Part shown: piece by piece, positions 11,626 to 22,034 of the stretch
Layout: each line of letters begins with the position of its first letter
Position numbering within the stretch: the first letter of the stretch is position 1
NCBI GenBank assembly: GCA_004794785.1
Contig: SJOL01005843.1
Span: forward strand, 171,923-235,922
DNA: 64,000 nucleotides
Origin: Opisthorchis felineus
Taxonomy: Eukaryota > Platyhelminthes > Trematoda > Opisthorchiida > Opisthorchiidae
Direction of reading: 5' to 3'
Made by a program: the position numbers and the translations under genes
The notes under the pieces: model-generated
What the model was told of the DNA's origin: nothing
Seen by the model: the letters and a program-made list of their open reading frames with translations, nothing else
Databases searched by the model: none

Positions 11626-12028
11626 AAACGCATCCGAGCTACCAATATTTTAACACATTGGCGACAGACCATCTCCGTATCTACTCTACCCTATCAAGCG
11701 TTTTGTTGTGTTTTTAATCTTAAGTCGGCAGCTGAATTGCAAACAATCTTGGATTGTAGTTGTGAATTTGCGAAGAGTTCCTGTGCGAAAACTTGCCTAG
11801 GCTAGATATGTTCACAAAGTTTGTCGAGTTGATCGAGGAAATAGTTTGAGAGTTCGGATTGCAGGCCGGAATAAATTTATGGATGTCTAGTTTTCTAATA
11901 AATGGTATGAACCGCACGCACTTTGTTCAGTGTTAAGGATCTTAACGTGTCACAAATCATTCTTTTTTGCCGTGTAAGCTAACTGTGAGTAATCTGTTGT
12001 TTTTTTGCTTACTTGCTCGTTCGTTTAG

Positions 12029-12121
12029 GATTCCGAAAACCAAGAAGAGTTACTGTCGTTCAATCAGGAATATGTGGAGCACAAAGTGGAGGAAATTCAG
12101 TTTGCCATTCGACGGGAAGAG
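12029..12121 (+). CDS. FCHSD-like exon, coiled-coil segment
   Basis: 31 codons starting in phase 0 after a tcgtttag acceptor. It encodes DSENQEELLSFNQEYVEHKV and EEIQFAIRREE, matching FCHSD2 QSRAELEQKIDEARENIRKAE. Two donors are possible. GAG|gtttgt at 12122 ends in phase 0. TTT|gttaga at 12126 leaves one extra base and would fit the apparent phase of the next exon at 26659. Which is used cannot be decided from sequence alone. Confidence 0.8.
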
Positions 12122-14022
12122 GTTTGTTAGAGTCCTTATTTCGTATACTCATCGCCATCGATCTCGCTTGAGTCGTGCACTTGTCGACCGTTTACTTGGA
12201 CGGACTAAACACTGCACTCTCCAGTGCACTTTATGTGCGGCAACTGAAAACACAGACAACCACCCCTTACTTCAACAACCGAACGGTAATCCACGCAGTC
12301 TTCAATAACTTTAACCTGTATAGGAGGTGAACAGTCGTGCTATGCCTAATCAGAGGCGCTTAGTTGAATACCAAGGCTTTTACGCGAATGAATCCCTATT
12401 GCTTTTTCCGTTTTACTGATAGTTTTACTGATAGTGTGGCTTGTCAGTGGATGAGGTGGTCGATACACGCCGGATTATTTACAATGCATAGGCTTATGTT
12501 ACCAGATGGAACGGATATATATTAAATTTCGATCGCCTGTCCATCGACAGTCCTTCATGATACCTGTCGTATAATCTTACACTCACCAAAGGTTTGGTGG
12601 GTTCTAACCAGTAACATTGAGTACACCAGATATGCTCAGGACAGCCCTATCTGCACATTTTTGCCAGTCAATATATTTTTCATTCGCATAGTCTGACATC
12701 CGTTGAACCTGTCACCCGCGTAAACGACTGTTGTGTTGATTTTCTCTTTTTAATGCGTCCCTGTGAAGCATTTTTCTTTTCATTGGTTTGAACTTGGAAC
12801 AGCGGTTGGTTTACATGGGCCGTATCATTTTGAGGCCTTAACGAACTACAGTTTTTTTCGTGGCGGAAACCTCTAACTGGCAAAACAATTGAAACAATAA
12901 GAGCACTTTGGGCACCAATAGGCACGCACCAAACCGTTGTTCCAGGTTCAAACCCACTACTAAACCCTTGATAGGAATTAGGTCTCACACCAAACCTTCG
13001 AACAGGACCTCTGGTAATGCTAAATATCTCTGTTTTGACGTGTAAAATGAGATCGAGCGGATTCTGCTTGGTGCAACTGTACGTAAACCTGAGCTGGATC
13101 GTTAGGTGTTCCATACATCCTCGTGGAGAGGCTTTTACAGGTGACATTGTTGGAAAGAAGATAGTATTCTTCAACTGACCCCCCTTTCGTGGAAATGAGC
13201 CTCTGCTGTCACGGTTAAGGACATCAAGGATCTAGTCTTTTCTGAATTTCGATGTTAGTAGCGTATGTTGACTATGGATGGACGTATCAGACCTCCCAAA
13301 TAGATAATTCTTTGAAATATGTTCCCATTGCTCATTGTCCGACGAATGGTAGTCCACCAAGGGGAAGCTGCAGGCTTGCAGTGACAACCTCCCAACTGAC
13401 AAGAAAATTGCCATTACCAAGGGGCTGCTTAGTCGCTATTACACTGAACACGGTTGCTTGTTTCTCTGACATTCACTAGGAGAAATTCCCTCGTGAAAAC
13501 ATCTATCTCTGGTCGTTGTTTCCTCTTAGGAGAAAAAGTGTTATCAAAGACTATCATCAATGTCAGGACTAGTGATCAATCCCCAGGTTTCTTGTTTTGT
13601 ATGGCGGCAATCCCACTAGCCATTGACAGAAGCTCACAGATCGTGGTCAACCCACTGTTTTTTCTCCTTCTTGGTGCCTCTTTTTTCTGTTTTAGCTCCA
13701 GCTACGTAAATTTGCCTCTAATATTTACGTCCCAACTGTAATATGACGAAGTTTCCTGATTTTTCATCTGGGGAATCAAAAGTTGAGATTATTAATCGAT
13801 AACTTCTTGCTTTCGCTCTGCCTAGTTACCGGACGTTCCGTATCTTTAGGACAGTTTGCATTTCATTTCATACCTGGACTATTTATCGCACAGCCATAGC
13901 TAGAGAGCTCGTAAATTGATTTAGAAGGGAGGCGCCTGCCTGATACAGTGAGAAAACACGTACACGCATATTTGATGCATATTCCAAGTCCGTCAGCGTG
14001 TGTTGAAAAGTTCCTATGTGCT

Positions 14023-14038
14023 TGTGTGTGTGTGTGTG
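14023..14038. repeat. (TG)n microsatellite
   Basis: Eight perfect TG units in a non-coding stretch of the FCHSD intron. Confidence 0.9.
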
Positions 14039-15005
14039 CAGCATTTAGGCCAATCAACTCTTACCGCTGCGTAAATAATCATCCCATTTTCGGGTTTTCT
14101 AGGTTCATTAGTTGTGAGACGGTCTTACATTAGAGTGGCGTTAGCACAGTCCTCCATTTCGGACGCGGCACGCATTTTCCATCTGATCTAGTTGTGTGAT
14201 TTCCTTCTCATTTGGTTGTTCGTTGCATCCGTGTGCATTCTTCCGAATCCTTGTCAACTAATAGGGTTCGTAGCTCATTTTGGCCAGACGACGCTAGTTT
14301 TTGTTTTATTGGCGGTTATCCTTTTTCCTTCAGATTGAACGGGTAAAAATTGAGGCGTGCCTCGGGTTGTTACGGAATTCTGCAGGTATGTAACAAGGCA
14401 TGTTCTTAGCGAAATACGCTCATTTGCATACCAATTTGGTTTTGACAGGAGACTCACCTGGAACCCAGCTGAATCTCTCGTTAATGATGTTTTTATGATG
14501 TTCTATTCATGTTTGCATGTGAAAATTTCAGGTCGCCTGAACTCTAAACCACCATTTTATTGTGGAGTTTTTTAACAAGTGCTGTTCAGGTTGTCACAGT
14601 GAGAGGGGATGCGCCCAAAAGTGTGAGAACGTTGTTTATTTGCGTTACTTGGTTAAACTTGAGCTGCATTTCAAGTCAAAAAGGCGTGAATATCCCCAGC
14701 CAGGGCGAAAATCGCAAAGTTCGTGGGTCCTTGCATAACCGTATCTCAGTATGCACATTCAGGGACCTGTAACCTTGGTGTTTTTGTACCGATTAATGGT
14801 GAATGAAATATACTCTTCTCGCACTGGAGCGACGTGCATCTTAAGTCAATCAGTTCCTAGCTGGAAATCTTAGTTGTTTTGTCATTCGTAATATCTCTGG
14901 GAAATGCTTCCACCATGCACCTGGCCTCCTGATATTTGAACCCTTTCTCGGCTTTCATACGAGGAGACAAGATTCATTGCATAAGTAGCATTTCTGAAGG
15001 CAATC

Positions 15006-15073
15006 NNNNNNNNNNNNNNNNNNNNNNNNNNNNNNNNNNNNNNNNNNNNNNNNNNNNNATATATATATATATA
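15006..15073. other. Assembly gap of 53 N next to (AT)n
   Basis: N from 15006 to 15058, immediately followed by an AT dinucleotide run to 15073. The gap probably reflects an unresolved AT microsatellite, so its length may be nominal. A G-rich run follows at about 15107-15123. Confidence 0.95.
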
Positions 15074-15888
15074 GTGGTTCTACAAATAAGTACTATCCCT
15101 ATAGTTGGCGGGGGGTGGGGGGGTCTTCATTCGGTGGAAATAGACCTAACACCAAGTTTTATATGATAACGGACAGCTCATAAGTTAGTTAGTTAGTTTT
15201 CGTGAAGTCCGTTGTGTCCGAGTGAGGGCGTAACCTTGAAAAGAAATCCGCACCATGCGTTTCGTTGCTGTTGGTAAATGTAGCGGAAACGTTCTCTTCT
15301 TATTTGTGTCAATGTGAAGTAGGATCTTCTCTGTTCTACCTAGAAGTAAAACGCCCATCTTCGTGAAAGTTTACTAATCCAATCCAGTTCTGTGTTACAT
15401 TTTTGATGGTCTTAGGGTCAGTTTGCTGTTCTTTGGTATTCCCTGTCGTTATCTGATAGATTCTCTTCATCATGTGAAGAAAAATTTCAAAATTTCCCTG
15501 ATGGGTAATGGTTGATGCACTAGCCATTTGTCACGCCCACTGTAATCAACTTTTATTCAGTGTTAGGTGAACTGCTCTTCACTTCGTAATCCGGCCTGCT
15601 GAGGACCCCATAGTTTCGACTTTAAACTGGGCGGAGATGACACATTGTTGATTTCTGTCATCAAAATTACTATTATTATTATTATCATCAGAAATTTGCT
15701 GTATGGGGGTAGGCACGGTATTACGTAGAAATTTAAAGGAATTTACGGACGGTGTCAGCACCTCAATAATAACAATATAACTGGTACCGGTGCTCGTTAT
15801 TACGCTATCATTGTGGGGATAATGGCTTAGAATAGGCTTCCTCCGCATGTTCGCTCGCCGATCTTACTCCCTCGGGTTTGCGCCGCCG

Positions 15889-16060
15889 CTCGAGATAGCT
15901 CAGTTGTTAGGGCGCGAACTTACTAACCGGAAGGCTAATGGGTTAACCCAACCTCTGCATCTCGACCGCTCCTGTCTAGGTTGGGCAACCTGTCAGTATC
16001 TCGGCCCTTTCTCCTCTGGGTAGCATGACAGCTAGGCACCGAAATGATGTTACAGCTGAT
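15889..16060 (+). mobile_element. tRNA-derived SINE, full but diverged
   Basis: The head contains an A-box-like TAGCTCAGTTG and a degenerate B box (GGGTTAACCC). The family body follows: CTGTCTAGGTTGGGCAACCT, then CAGTATCTCGGCCC and GACAGCTAGGCACCGAAATG. Compared with the copy at 44481 the B box has decayed. It sits just upstream of the LINE beta 5' leader at 16100. Confidence 0.75.
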
Positions 16061-16099
16061 CGATCATTACTGCCGTCACGAGGACACCGAACCTCACCC

Positions 16100-18300
16100 G
16101 ACCCGACCTAAAAGTGTCCCGACCTAAAGCTGCCACCTTGATGTGGTGGTCGGGCTTGAGTCCTACAATGATCCCGCGCGCTACGCTGGCTGGAACTTCG
16201 TTCTACAAGGTGCAATCATGCTATGAAGGCCAAAGGCAGCGATACCTCGTACTACGAGTAATCGTGCTACGAGGTGGTCTGGGGGTAAAGTCATGCGGGC
16301 GATATGAATGCCGGTGTCGGTCGTCTGAGCTCCTTGGAATCACATTTGGGCGGTAGATTCGGAATTGATGCTCGTCGCGCAGACATCGGAGAGGAACTCT
16401 CGTTGTATGCTGATTATGAACTGTTTCTAGCCAGTACGAACTTTCAGCATAAACGTTCGCATCGCGTAGCCTCGCAGTTACCAACTGCAAATCAAGCGTG
16501 GACCGTGACCAGTGGAGAGCTACAATTTAAGATCGCCATTCCTACTGGGGCACTCAACTTGATTCCGATCACGCCATGGTACGTGCACGCCTGACAGTTC
16601 GTTTCCCCTCAGGCCTTCGCAAGTCAGCAAGCAGCATGCCAATCCACCATCTTCGAAGAACTAACATAGTTCAACAATATCGATCTGAGCTAGCGCAACA
16701 ATCCTTTACAGTAAACCAATAATGTACTGGTAGTGAGCACGTGGACGAAGCACGACAAAATATGAAAGGAGCTATGTCAGGAGTATTCAGTGCCGTCTGT
16801 CCGACTTCTTCGATGAAATCAAATGACCACTCAATATCGTCGAGATCGGTAGTCCTGACTGATGCAATAAATCCATACCAGCAGGCAAAGACCACGAAGG
16901 CACCAATAAATCCCTCAAACTCCAAATGGTGAATAGCCTAAGGGAATACCGAGAGCTCTGGTGGACGTTGAAAGCTCGGAAGATGGAGAAGACTTTTGCT
17001 ACCGGAAGCAGCCGGAACCAAAACAACTGATCGACTGGCCCTAGGAAAGCAATGGTCAGTGAAACGATGAGTTAAAAAGGCGGCTCATAAATTCACTCAC
17101 AAAATGGCCGATTGGGAAGATTGGGAGAACAATTCGAAGAACAGTTAAGCTGGCCTTCTGCAACACAGCCTCCGGAGATAGTGCATACGGGCGAATGGAA
17201 TGCAAACCTAAATTACCCATCGGAAGAAGAAATAGAGTGTGAAATATCGGTACTGAAACGTGAGAAGCCACCAGGACTGGACGGTCTGTAACCAGCCTTG
17301 TTCAAAGAAGGCGGGGAATCCCTGGTGACCCATCTAACAAAGCTCACTGGAGCGATATGGAGTGAAGAATAAGTCCAGCAGAATGGGGCATGTCGACAGT
17401 TATTCCTATCTTTAAAAAGGGTACGCGGACACCGTGTGAAAACCACCCTGGCAGCTGTGGCATCGAAGATGCCCCTGGTCTTATCCTTCGAAGGTGTACT
17501 GAACCCCAGGAGAGACAGATCCGTGAAAACCAAGCTGGGATCCGTTCTGCGAGAGGACGAATCGATCACATTTTCACCCTCCAACAGATTCTGGGATATT
17601 AACACTGCTTCCAGCGATCAACAATGGCTGTCTTCCTTGACTTGAAAGCTGCCTTTGACTCTGTGGACCATCAGGCACTATGGCGGTGTCTATAGAGCAA
17701 ACGTGTTCCCCATAAATTCTTGACTCTCCTTAAGGCGTTCTTCGCTAACTCCTGCGGACGTGTAAACTTCTACGGAAAGCTCTTGCCTGAGTTCGCCACA
17801 TCACGTGGTGTCAGGCAAGGCTGTCCTGTTTCACCTTTCCTCTTGAACGCCGTCATTGATACGATTATGGAAGACTGACTACCAGCCTCTAATGCCTGTG
17901 TGTTCGAAATGCTCCCGGGGCATTCGCATATAGATGTCGACTACGCAGCCGACATAGCCCTTCTTAAATCTAACTTCGTAATGCAAACAATATTAAATCT
18001 GCCTCACGGTTTGGCATGCGCTTCATACCTGTAAAGTGTAAAGTGGTACTGCAAGACCGTGTGGGCTCTAACCTCATGCTTGAGGATGAGCCGATTGAGG
18101 TAGCAGACAACTGTGTCTACCTGGGAACCTGTATCAGTCCCGGATGCCTCGCGAGAGACGATATTTCCATCCGGGTTGGGAAGATCAGGGAAGCTTTCGT
18201 GAACGTGCATCACCTATGGTGTAGGCATGACATCAGTTTATCCGTCAAGGGTCGGATTTACAATGCTGCGGTGAACCGTATGGGGCAATATTTCTAACAG
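16100..18300 (+). mobile_element. LINE beta, 5' leader to post-RT, decayed
   Basis: It starts with the family's hairpin leader (16118-16154; CCGACCTAAAGCTGCCACC, then GTGGTGGTCGGG). A deletion then brings in the endonuclease C-terminal half at about 16300-16600 (NAGVGRLSSLESHLGGRFG, LFLASTNFQHKRSHRV). The linker follows at 16600-17230 (PTSSMKSNDHSISSRSVVL). The RT comes next: REKPPGLDGL near 17255, a HFHPPT/DRIF-like block near 17570, AAFDSVDHQALW near 17650, GVRQGCPVSPFLLN near 17810 and VDYAADIALL near 17935. The segment VKCKVVLQDRVGSNLMLEDE to LSVKGRIYNAAVNRMGQYF (18016-18297) is still open. Many stops and shifts make it a dead copy. Confidence 0.85.
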
Positions 18301-18309
18301 CAGTTCAGT

Positions 18310-19867
18310 TGACTACCTGTTACCTCAGATCCGAACTGTCGACCTTCAACAGAAATGGAAACCATGATTATGGAGTTCCTTTCAGCCGCAGAAGTGTCTG
18401 AGTGCATATCTCTACTCAAACGTCATCGTGCTCCTGGTTCTAATAACCCTCCATCCGCTCTGATTGTGAATTCCTCATCTAGTGCCTGTCCAGCCCATTT
18501 GCATCCATCTGGGAGAGATAGACCGTCCAAGGCAACAAGGATGAGTCGATAATGGTCCCCAATCTCAAAAAGGGTACTCGCAGTGAATGTATTAACCACA
18601 GAGATGTTAGTTTGGCTTCTGTCGTTACTGATTCCTGGTCGTCTTACCGCGGTACGCGAATCCTTGACCCGTAGTATCAAGCGGGATTTCGACCGGATAG
18701 AGCCTGCGTCGATCACATTACACTTCGTCAAGTATCAGAGCACCTCCATATGTACAGACGACTAACAATATTGGTATTCCTTAGTTTCAAGGGTGCGTTC
18801 GACTCTTTCGACCGGTTAATTACATTCGCTCAACAAGGTATGCTCCAGAAGTTTCCGAACACATACTTCTGGGCGCATGAGAACGCGCCGTGAGCTCTCT
18901 AAAAGCCTCACTGCAAAAAGTGGGATCCGATATGGATGTCCACTCTCTCCGCTCTTGTTCAGATTCTTTATCTATGAAATACTGAGGCGAGCGCTGGAAG
19001 GTGTTCAAATTGTTGATAGTGAGAACCTTGTAGATCTGCAGTACACAGACGACATAACCCTCATCTTCGAAAATGAAGGCAAAGCAAAGCCCTCTTGGAT
19101 AAGCTTACCAGTGTCTTTCAGCATATGCCTTGCACCTTCAAAGTGCAAAGTCATGCTTCCGAACGTGCAGTCTCTGAACGTATCCCTTACAACTCAAGGA
19201 GAACCATTCGAGATTGTAGAGATCTTTACGTACCTCGGTAGTAGTATTAGCTCTGACGGAAGTGTGTCTGATGATGTCAGTGCACGAACCTCAAAGGCTT
19301 GAATCACGTTTGCTAATTTGCGTCACTTGTGGCGTCAAAAAGGCATATCACTAGATCTTTGGGGTCTCGTTTACCAGGCTGCAGCATGGACTGTATTGTT
19401 GTGTGGCTGCGAGAAATAAGCCATGTTGACAGGTGATGTGAAGCGTCTTCAGATTTTTTGGCCATTGATGTCTTACACGCGTTTGTAGTGTCGGATGTCA
19501 TCGACGAATTCATAATCAGGTATCTAGAAATTGGGTATTTAGTTGTGCGGTAGTTAATTCATTCGCGTAAAACATCCAGCTTCATCAACTGGGATGGCTT
19601 GCTGAAACACCATCTACTGAAACGAATGCCTTCTTGGGAATGGTGCAAACTGCGAGGTGGACAACGTATGACTTGGCAGAAGGTTTGAAAGAAATTACGA
19701 AGAGTTTGGGTGTTGTTGCTGAGGTCCGCCTTCCAGGAGGGGGTCCCTGTGACCCCTCCTGTGCTTGGTCCCAGACAATGCAAGAAAAGACGGTTGATGG
19801 GCTTTTATGTTGTCATTTTCCTTCCGAATTGTATGATTGGGCGCTTGGAGGTGTGGGCACCTCTGAA
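18310..19867 (+). mobile_element. LINE alpha RT and C-terminal tail, decayed
   Basis: It begins inside the RT with EVSECISLLKRHRAPGSN near 18390. After several frame breaks the later RT is open at 18877-19302, with GIRYGCPLSPLLF, LVDLQYTDDITLIF and KCKVMLPNVQSLNVSLTTQ. The catalytic motif reads YTDD rather than YADD, which is one sign of decay. The tail at 19634-19860 has LKEITKSLGVVAEVRLPGG, the family's terminal segment. It abuts the beta copy at 18300 without a visible gap, and a tRNA-like sequence follows directly at 19868. Confidence 0.85.
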
Positions 19868-19948
19868 TGGCGAGATGGCTCAGTGGTTAGAGCGCGAATT
19901 TACTGACCGGAAGGTCCGTGGTTCGAACCCGACCTCTGCCTCTTGACC
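19868..19948 (+). mobile_element. tRNA-like SINE head joined to LINE alpha leader
   Basis: It carries TGGCTCAGTGG (A box, 19876-19886) and GGTTCGAACCC (B box, 19920-19930). Both are perfect matches to the Pol III internal promoter pattern, with normal tRNA spacing. The usual SINE body is absent. Immediately after the CTCTGCCTCTTGA segment the sequence switches to the LINE alpha 5' leader (CCGTCACGAAGAGACTGG). Confidence 0.8.
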
Positions 19949-20285
19949 GTCACGAAGAGACTGGACCTTACCATGGTGTGGCGGTTTGCGCACCTCAGCA
20001 ACCCATTGAGCTATACTGGGGGGTGTCCCGCGACACTCACAGAGTCTCTCATACCAGGTTGGTCAATGGTTAGAGGTCTGACGAACACAGTCTCCTGGCC
20101 CTCCAGGTTGGGGGTTGGAACATGTATGGCGACGTGTTCCGTAAAATTGGTAATGTACTTGCATTTCCAGCCCATCACCGCTGCCTTGCGGTTAGGCTTT
20201 TGAGCCAAAGGCTTTGGTTGAGGACCCTAATCGTCCTTCTGTCTAGGTGTGGGCGCCCTGACAGTATCCCAGCCCTCGTACAACC
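19949..20285 (+). mobile_element. LINE alpha 5' leader (untranslated region)
   Basis: A ~340-bp non-coding leader found at the 5' side of the alpha endonuclease. Close relatives are at 22035-22320, 48268-48620 and 58253-58590 (+) and 59600-59877 (-). Shared marks are GTCACGAAGAGACTGGACC at the start, CTCATACCAGGTTGGTCAA in the middle and CTGTCTAGGTGTGGGCGCCC near the end. The end segment is shared with the SINE body. Confidence 0.8.
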
Positions 20286-21284
20286 ATGACATTTACAGCT
20301 AACAATACTCTCATGCCACATCGGCCGTCGCGTGGTGCCATCAGCCGGGTCGCCTTACTTGCTGCATACAGCAGGGCGGGTAAGCGAAAACATGCTACTG
20401 CTGACGCCTCCCTTCTTACACTTTCACATTTTCCGTCTTCCACCCTCCCCCACCCAAATTTGAATACTTTCTCCGCAGGTCCCAGCTCTAGGACTGACCG
20501 TTTTGCTCGCCCCACATCACACTCAGCTGCAGCTTCTGTAAGCCCGAGTTCAGTCACAACCCTAAACACTTCGAAGTCTGTTTTCATACCCCGAAAGCCT
20601 GTCTACTTAGCCACCTTTAATGTTCGCACACTGAAACAAGCAGGTCAACAGGTGGCTCTTGCTCGTACGCTGGATTCCCTCTGCATTGATGTATGTTGTC
20701 TGTCAGAAACAAGGATGCAGGACGCAAGTACTGTGATCGAACTGACTGCCCCCTCGCTCTCTTCCAAGTTCCGGCTGCGCACCTCTGGTGATGCAGAGGC
20801 CACTGCAGCTGGGTATGCTGGGGTGGGTATTGTATTGAGCGACCGAGCGGAAGCGTCTCTGCTTGATTGGATACCCGTTAATAGTCGCCTCTGTGCGGTT
20901 CGTTTGGCAACATCTGTGAGAGAATTTAGAGGAAGTGAGGTCCATCGCACCCTGTTTATTGTGTCTGCTTACGCCCCAACTGACTGTAGCTCTGAGTCTG
21001 CCAAGGACAGTTGCTATGACGCTCTAGGTGCCCTTCTAAAGCAGGCTAAAAGCTCAGATATCGTTTTGGTTGCTGGTGACATGAACGCCCAGGTAGGTAG
21101 ACTGAGCGCTGCTGAGACCCGATTGGGTGATCGTCTTGGATTGGACACGAGACGCACGGACAACGGGGATCGCTTACTTCAAATGTGTGCCGATCGCCGA
21201 CTGTTTCTTTGCAGTACGAATTTTCGGAACAGCGGAAATCGCCTGACAACGTGGTGCCCACGAACAAACCAGCCCCAAATCTAA
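20286..21284 (+). CDS. LINE alpha AP-endonuclease ORF (nearly intact)
   Basis: This 332-codon frame is the longest in the window. It encodes an exonuclease-endonuclease-phosphatase domain that nicks target DNA for target-primed reverse transcription (known for APE-type LINEs). Catalytic-site motifs are visible: FNVRTL (N112), SETRM (E141), SAYAPTD (Y229) and AGDMNAQVG (D265, N267). The first ~105 residues are a Ser/Pro-rich leader. The frame breaks at 21284, but the final EN segment continues in another frame to about 21400: LDHIAVSYRWRGS, then SVDSDHA with the SDH motif. RT coding is absent, because the sequence jumps to the C-terminal tail at about 21410. So this is an internally deleted, non-autonomous copy. 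The ATG at 20286 follows the 5' leader directly. Confidence 0.85.
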   Translation: MTFTANNTLMPHRPSRGAISRVALLAAYSRAGKRKHATADASLLTLSHFPSSTLPHPNLNTFSAGPSSRTDRFARPTSHSAAASVSPSSVTTLNTSKSVFIPRKPVYLATFNVRTLKQAGQQVALARTLDSLCIDVCCLSETRMQDASTVIELTAPSLSSKFRLRTSGDAEATAAGYAGVGIVLSDRAEASLLDWIPVNSRLCAVRLATSVREFRGSEVHRTLFIVSAYAPTDCSSESAKDSCYDALGALLKQAKSSDIVLVAGDMNAQVGRLSAAETRLGDRLGLDTRRTDNGDRLLQMCADRRLFLCSTNFRNSGNRLTTWCPRTNQPQI

Positions 21285-21399
21285 CTAGACCACATCGCCG
21301 TCAGTTATCGGTGGCGAGGGTCGATCATGGCCTGCCGCTCCTTCTGGAATACCAGCGTGGACTCCGACCATGCCCACAGAGACGAGTGTTGTTCTCCGT

Positions 21400-21790
21400 G
21401 CCTCCTTCAGAATGACGCAAACTGCGAGGTGGACAACGCATGACTTGGCAGAAGGGCGTGAAAGAGATTACGAAGAGTTTGGGTGTTGTGGGTGTTGTAC
21501 GCCTTCCAGGATGGGGTCCCCGTGACCCCGCCTGCGGTTGGCTGGAGACACTGCAAGAAATGGCGGCTAATCGATGTCAAGTGGCGTTCGTGCCGTCATT
21601 ATCTTTCCAGATTGTCTGATTGAGCTCTTGGAGGTGTGGTCACCTCAGAGCGCTTGACATAGGCCAGCACTAGGTCCCTCCCTCACCCACTCTTTTCCTC
21701 TTCTTTTCACTCTAGGGCTTCAAATGTAACCAGACGAACCTTATGGTTGCACGGCAGTGAAGCACCGGTGTCAACACTGATGTTGCTGTC

Positions 21791-21823
<33 letters not shown>
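21400..21823 (+). mobile_element. LINE alpha C-terminal tail, 3' UTR and (GAT)n end
   Basis: From 21410 the family tail can be read across two frames: LRGGQRMTWQK, VKEITKSLGVVGVV, RLPGWGPRDPACGW and LETLQEMAANRC. A stop and a 3' UTR follow, containing CAGTGAAGCACCGGTGTCAA. The copy ends in ten perfect GAT units (21794-21823). A short-tandem-repeat 3' end instead of poly(A) is typical of RTE/CR1-like elements (family knowledge). With 19949-21284 it forms one element having both ends but no RT. Confidence 0.8.
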
Positions 21824-21824
21824 C

Positions 21825-21945
21825 TGTCTCTCGACTTCCCCTGTCTAGGCTTGGGCAACCTGGCAGTATCCCAGCACTCGTGTTTCCTTCGGGTGGCATG
21901 GCAGCTAGGCACCAAAAGGGTGTTACAGCTGGACGATTGGTTTGT
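21825..21945 (+). mobile_element. SINE body without tRNA head
   Basis: Directly after the alpha GAT repeat comes CTCGACTTCCCCTGTCTAGG, then GGCAACCTGGCAGTATCCC, CCTTCGGGTGGCATGGCAGC and AAAAGGGTGTTACAGC. This is the SINE family body exactly as at 44558-44660, but lacking the A/B boxes. It is either a 5'-truncated SINE or a template-switch product with the LINE end. Confidence 0.75.
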
Positions 21946-22034
21946 TGGTTTGGTTGTCCGGCCAAGGGAGAAGAGGGTGGACTTCGTTAGGAACACACTG
22001 GGCGTATCGCGGTGTGACGAGCTGTGTACCTCCG

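Larger units (their letters stand above)
9566..12028. other. FCHSD intron with tRNA-like sequence and hairpin
   Basis: This 2.46-kb intron shows nothing recognisable from 9566 to about 11400. A degenerate tRNA-like segment (11405-11485) and a long palindrome (11546-11625) follow, each listed separately. Confidence 0.5.

Noticed and set aside
12680..13174. 164-codon minus-strand open frame
   Set aside because: No motif, no splice context and an unremarkable composition; probably a chance frame in the FCHSD intron.
19868..19948. Functional tRNA gene
   Set aside because: Boxes A and B are good but the acceptor stem does not pair and the sequence recurs as a SINE head.
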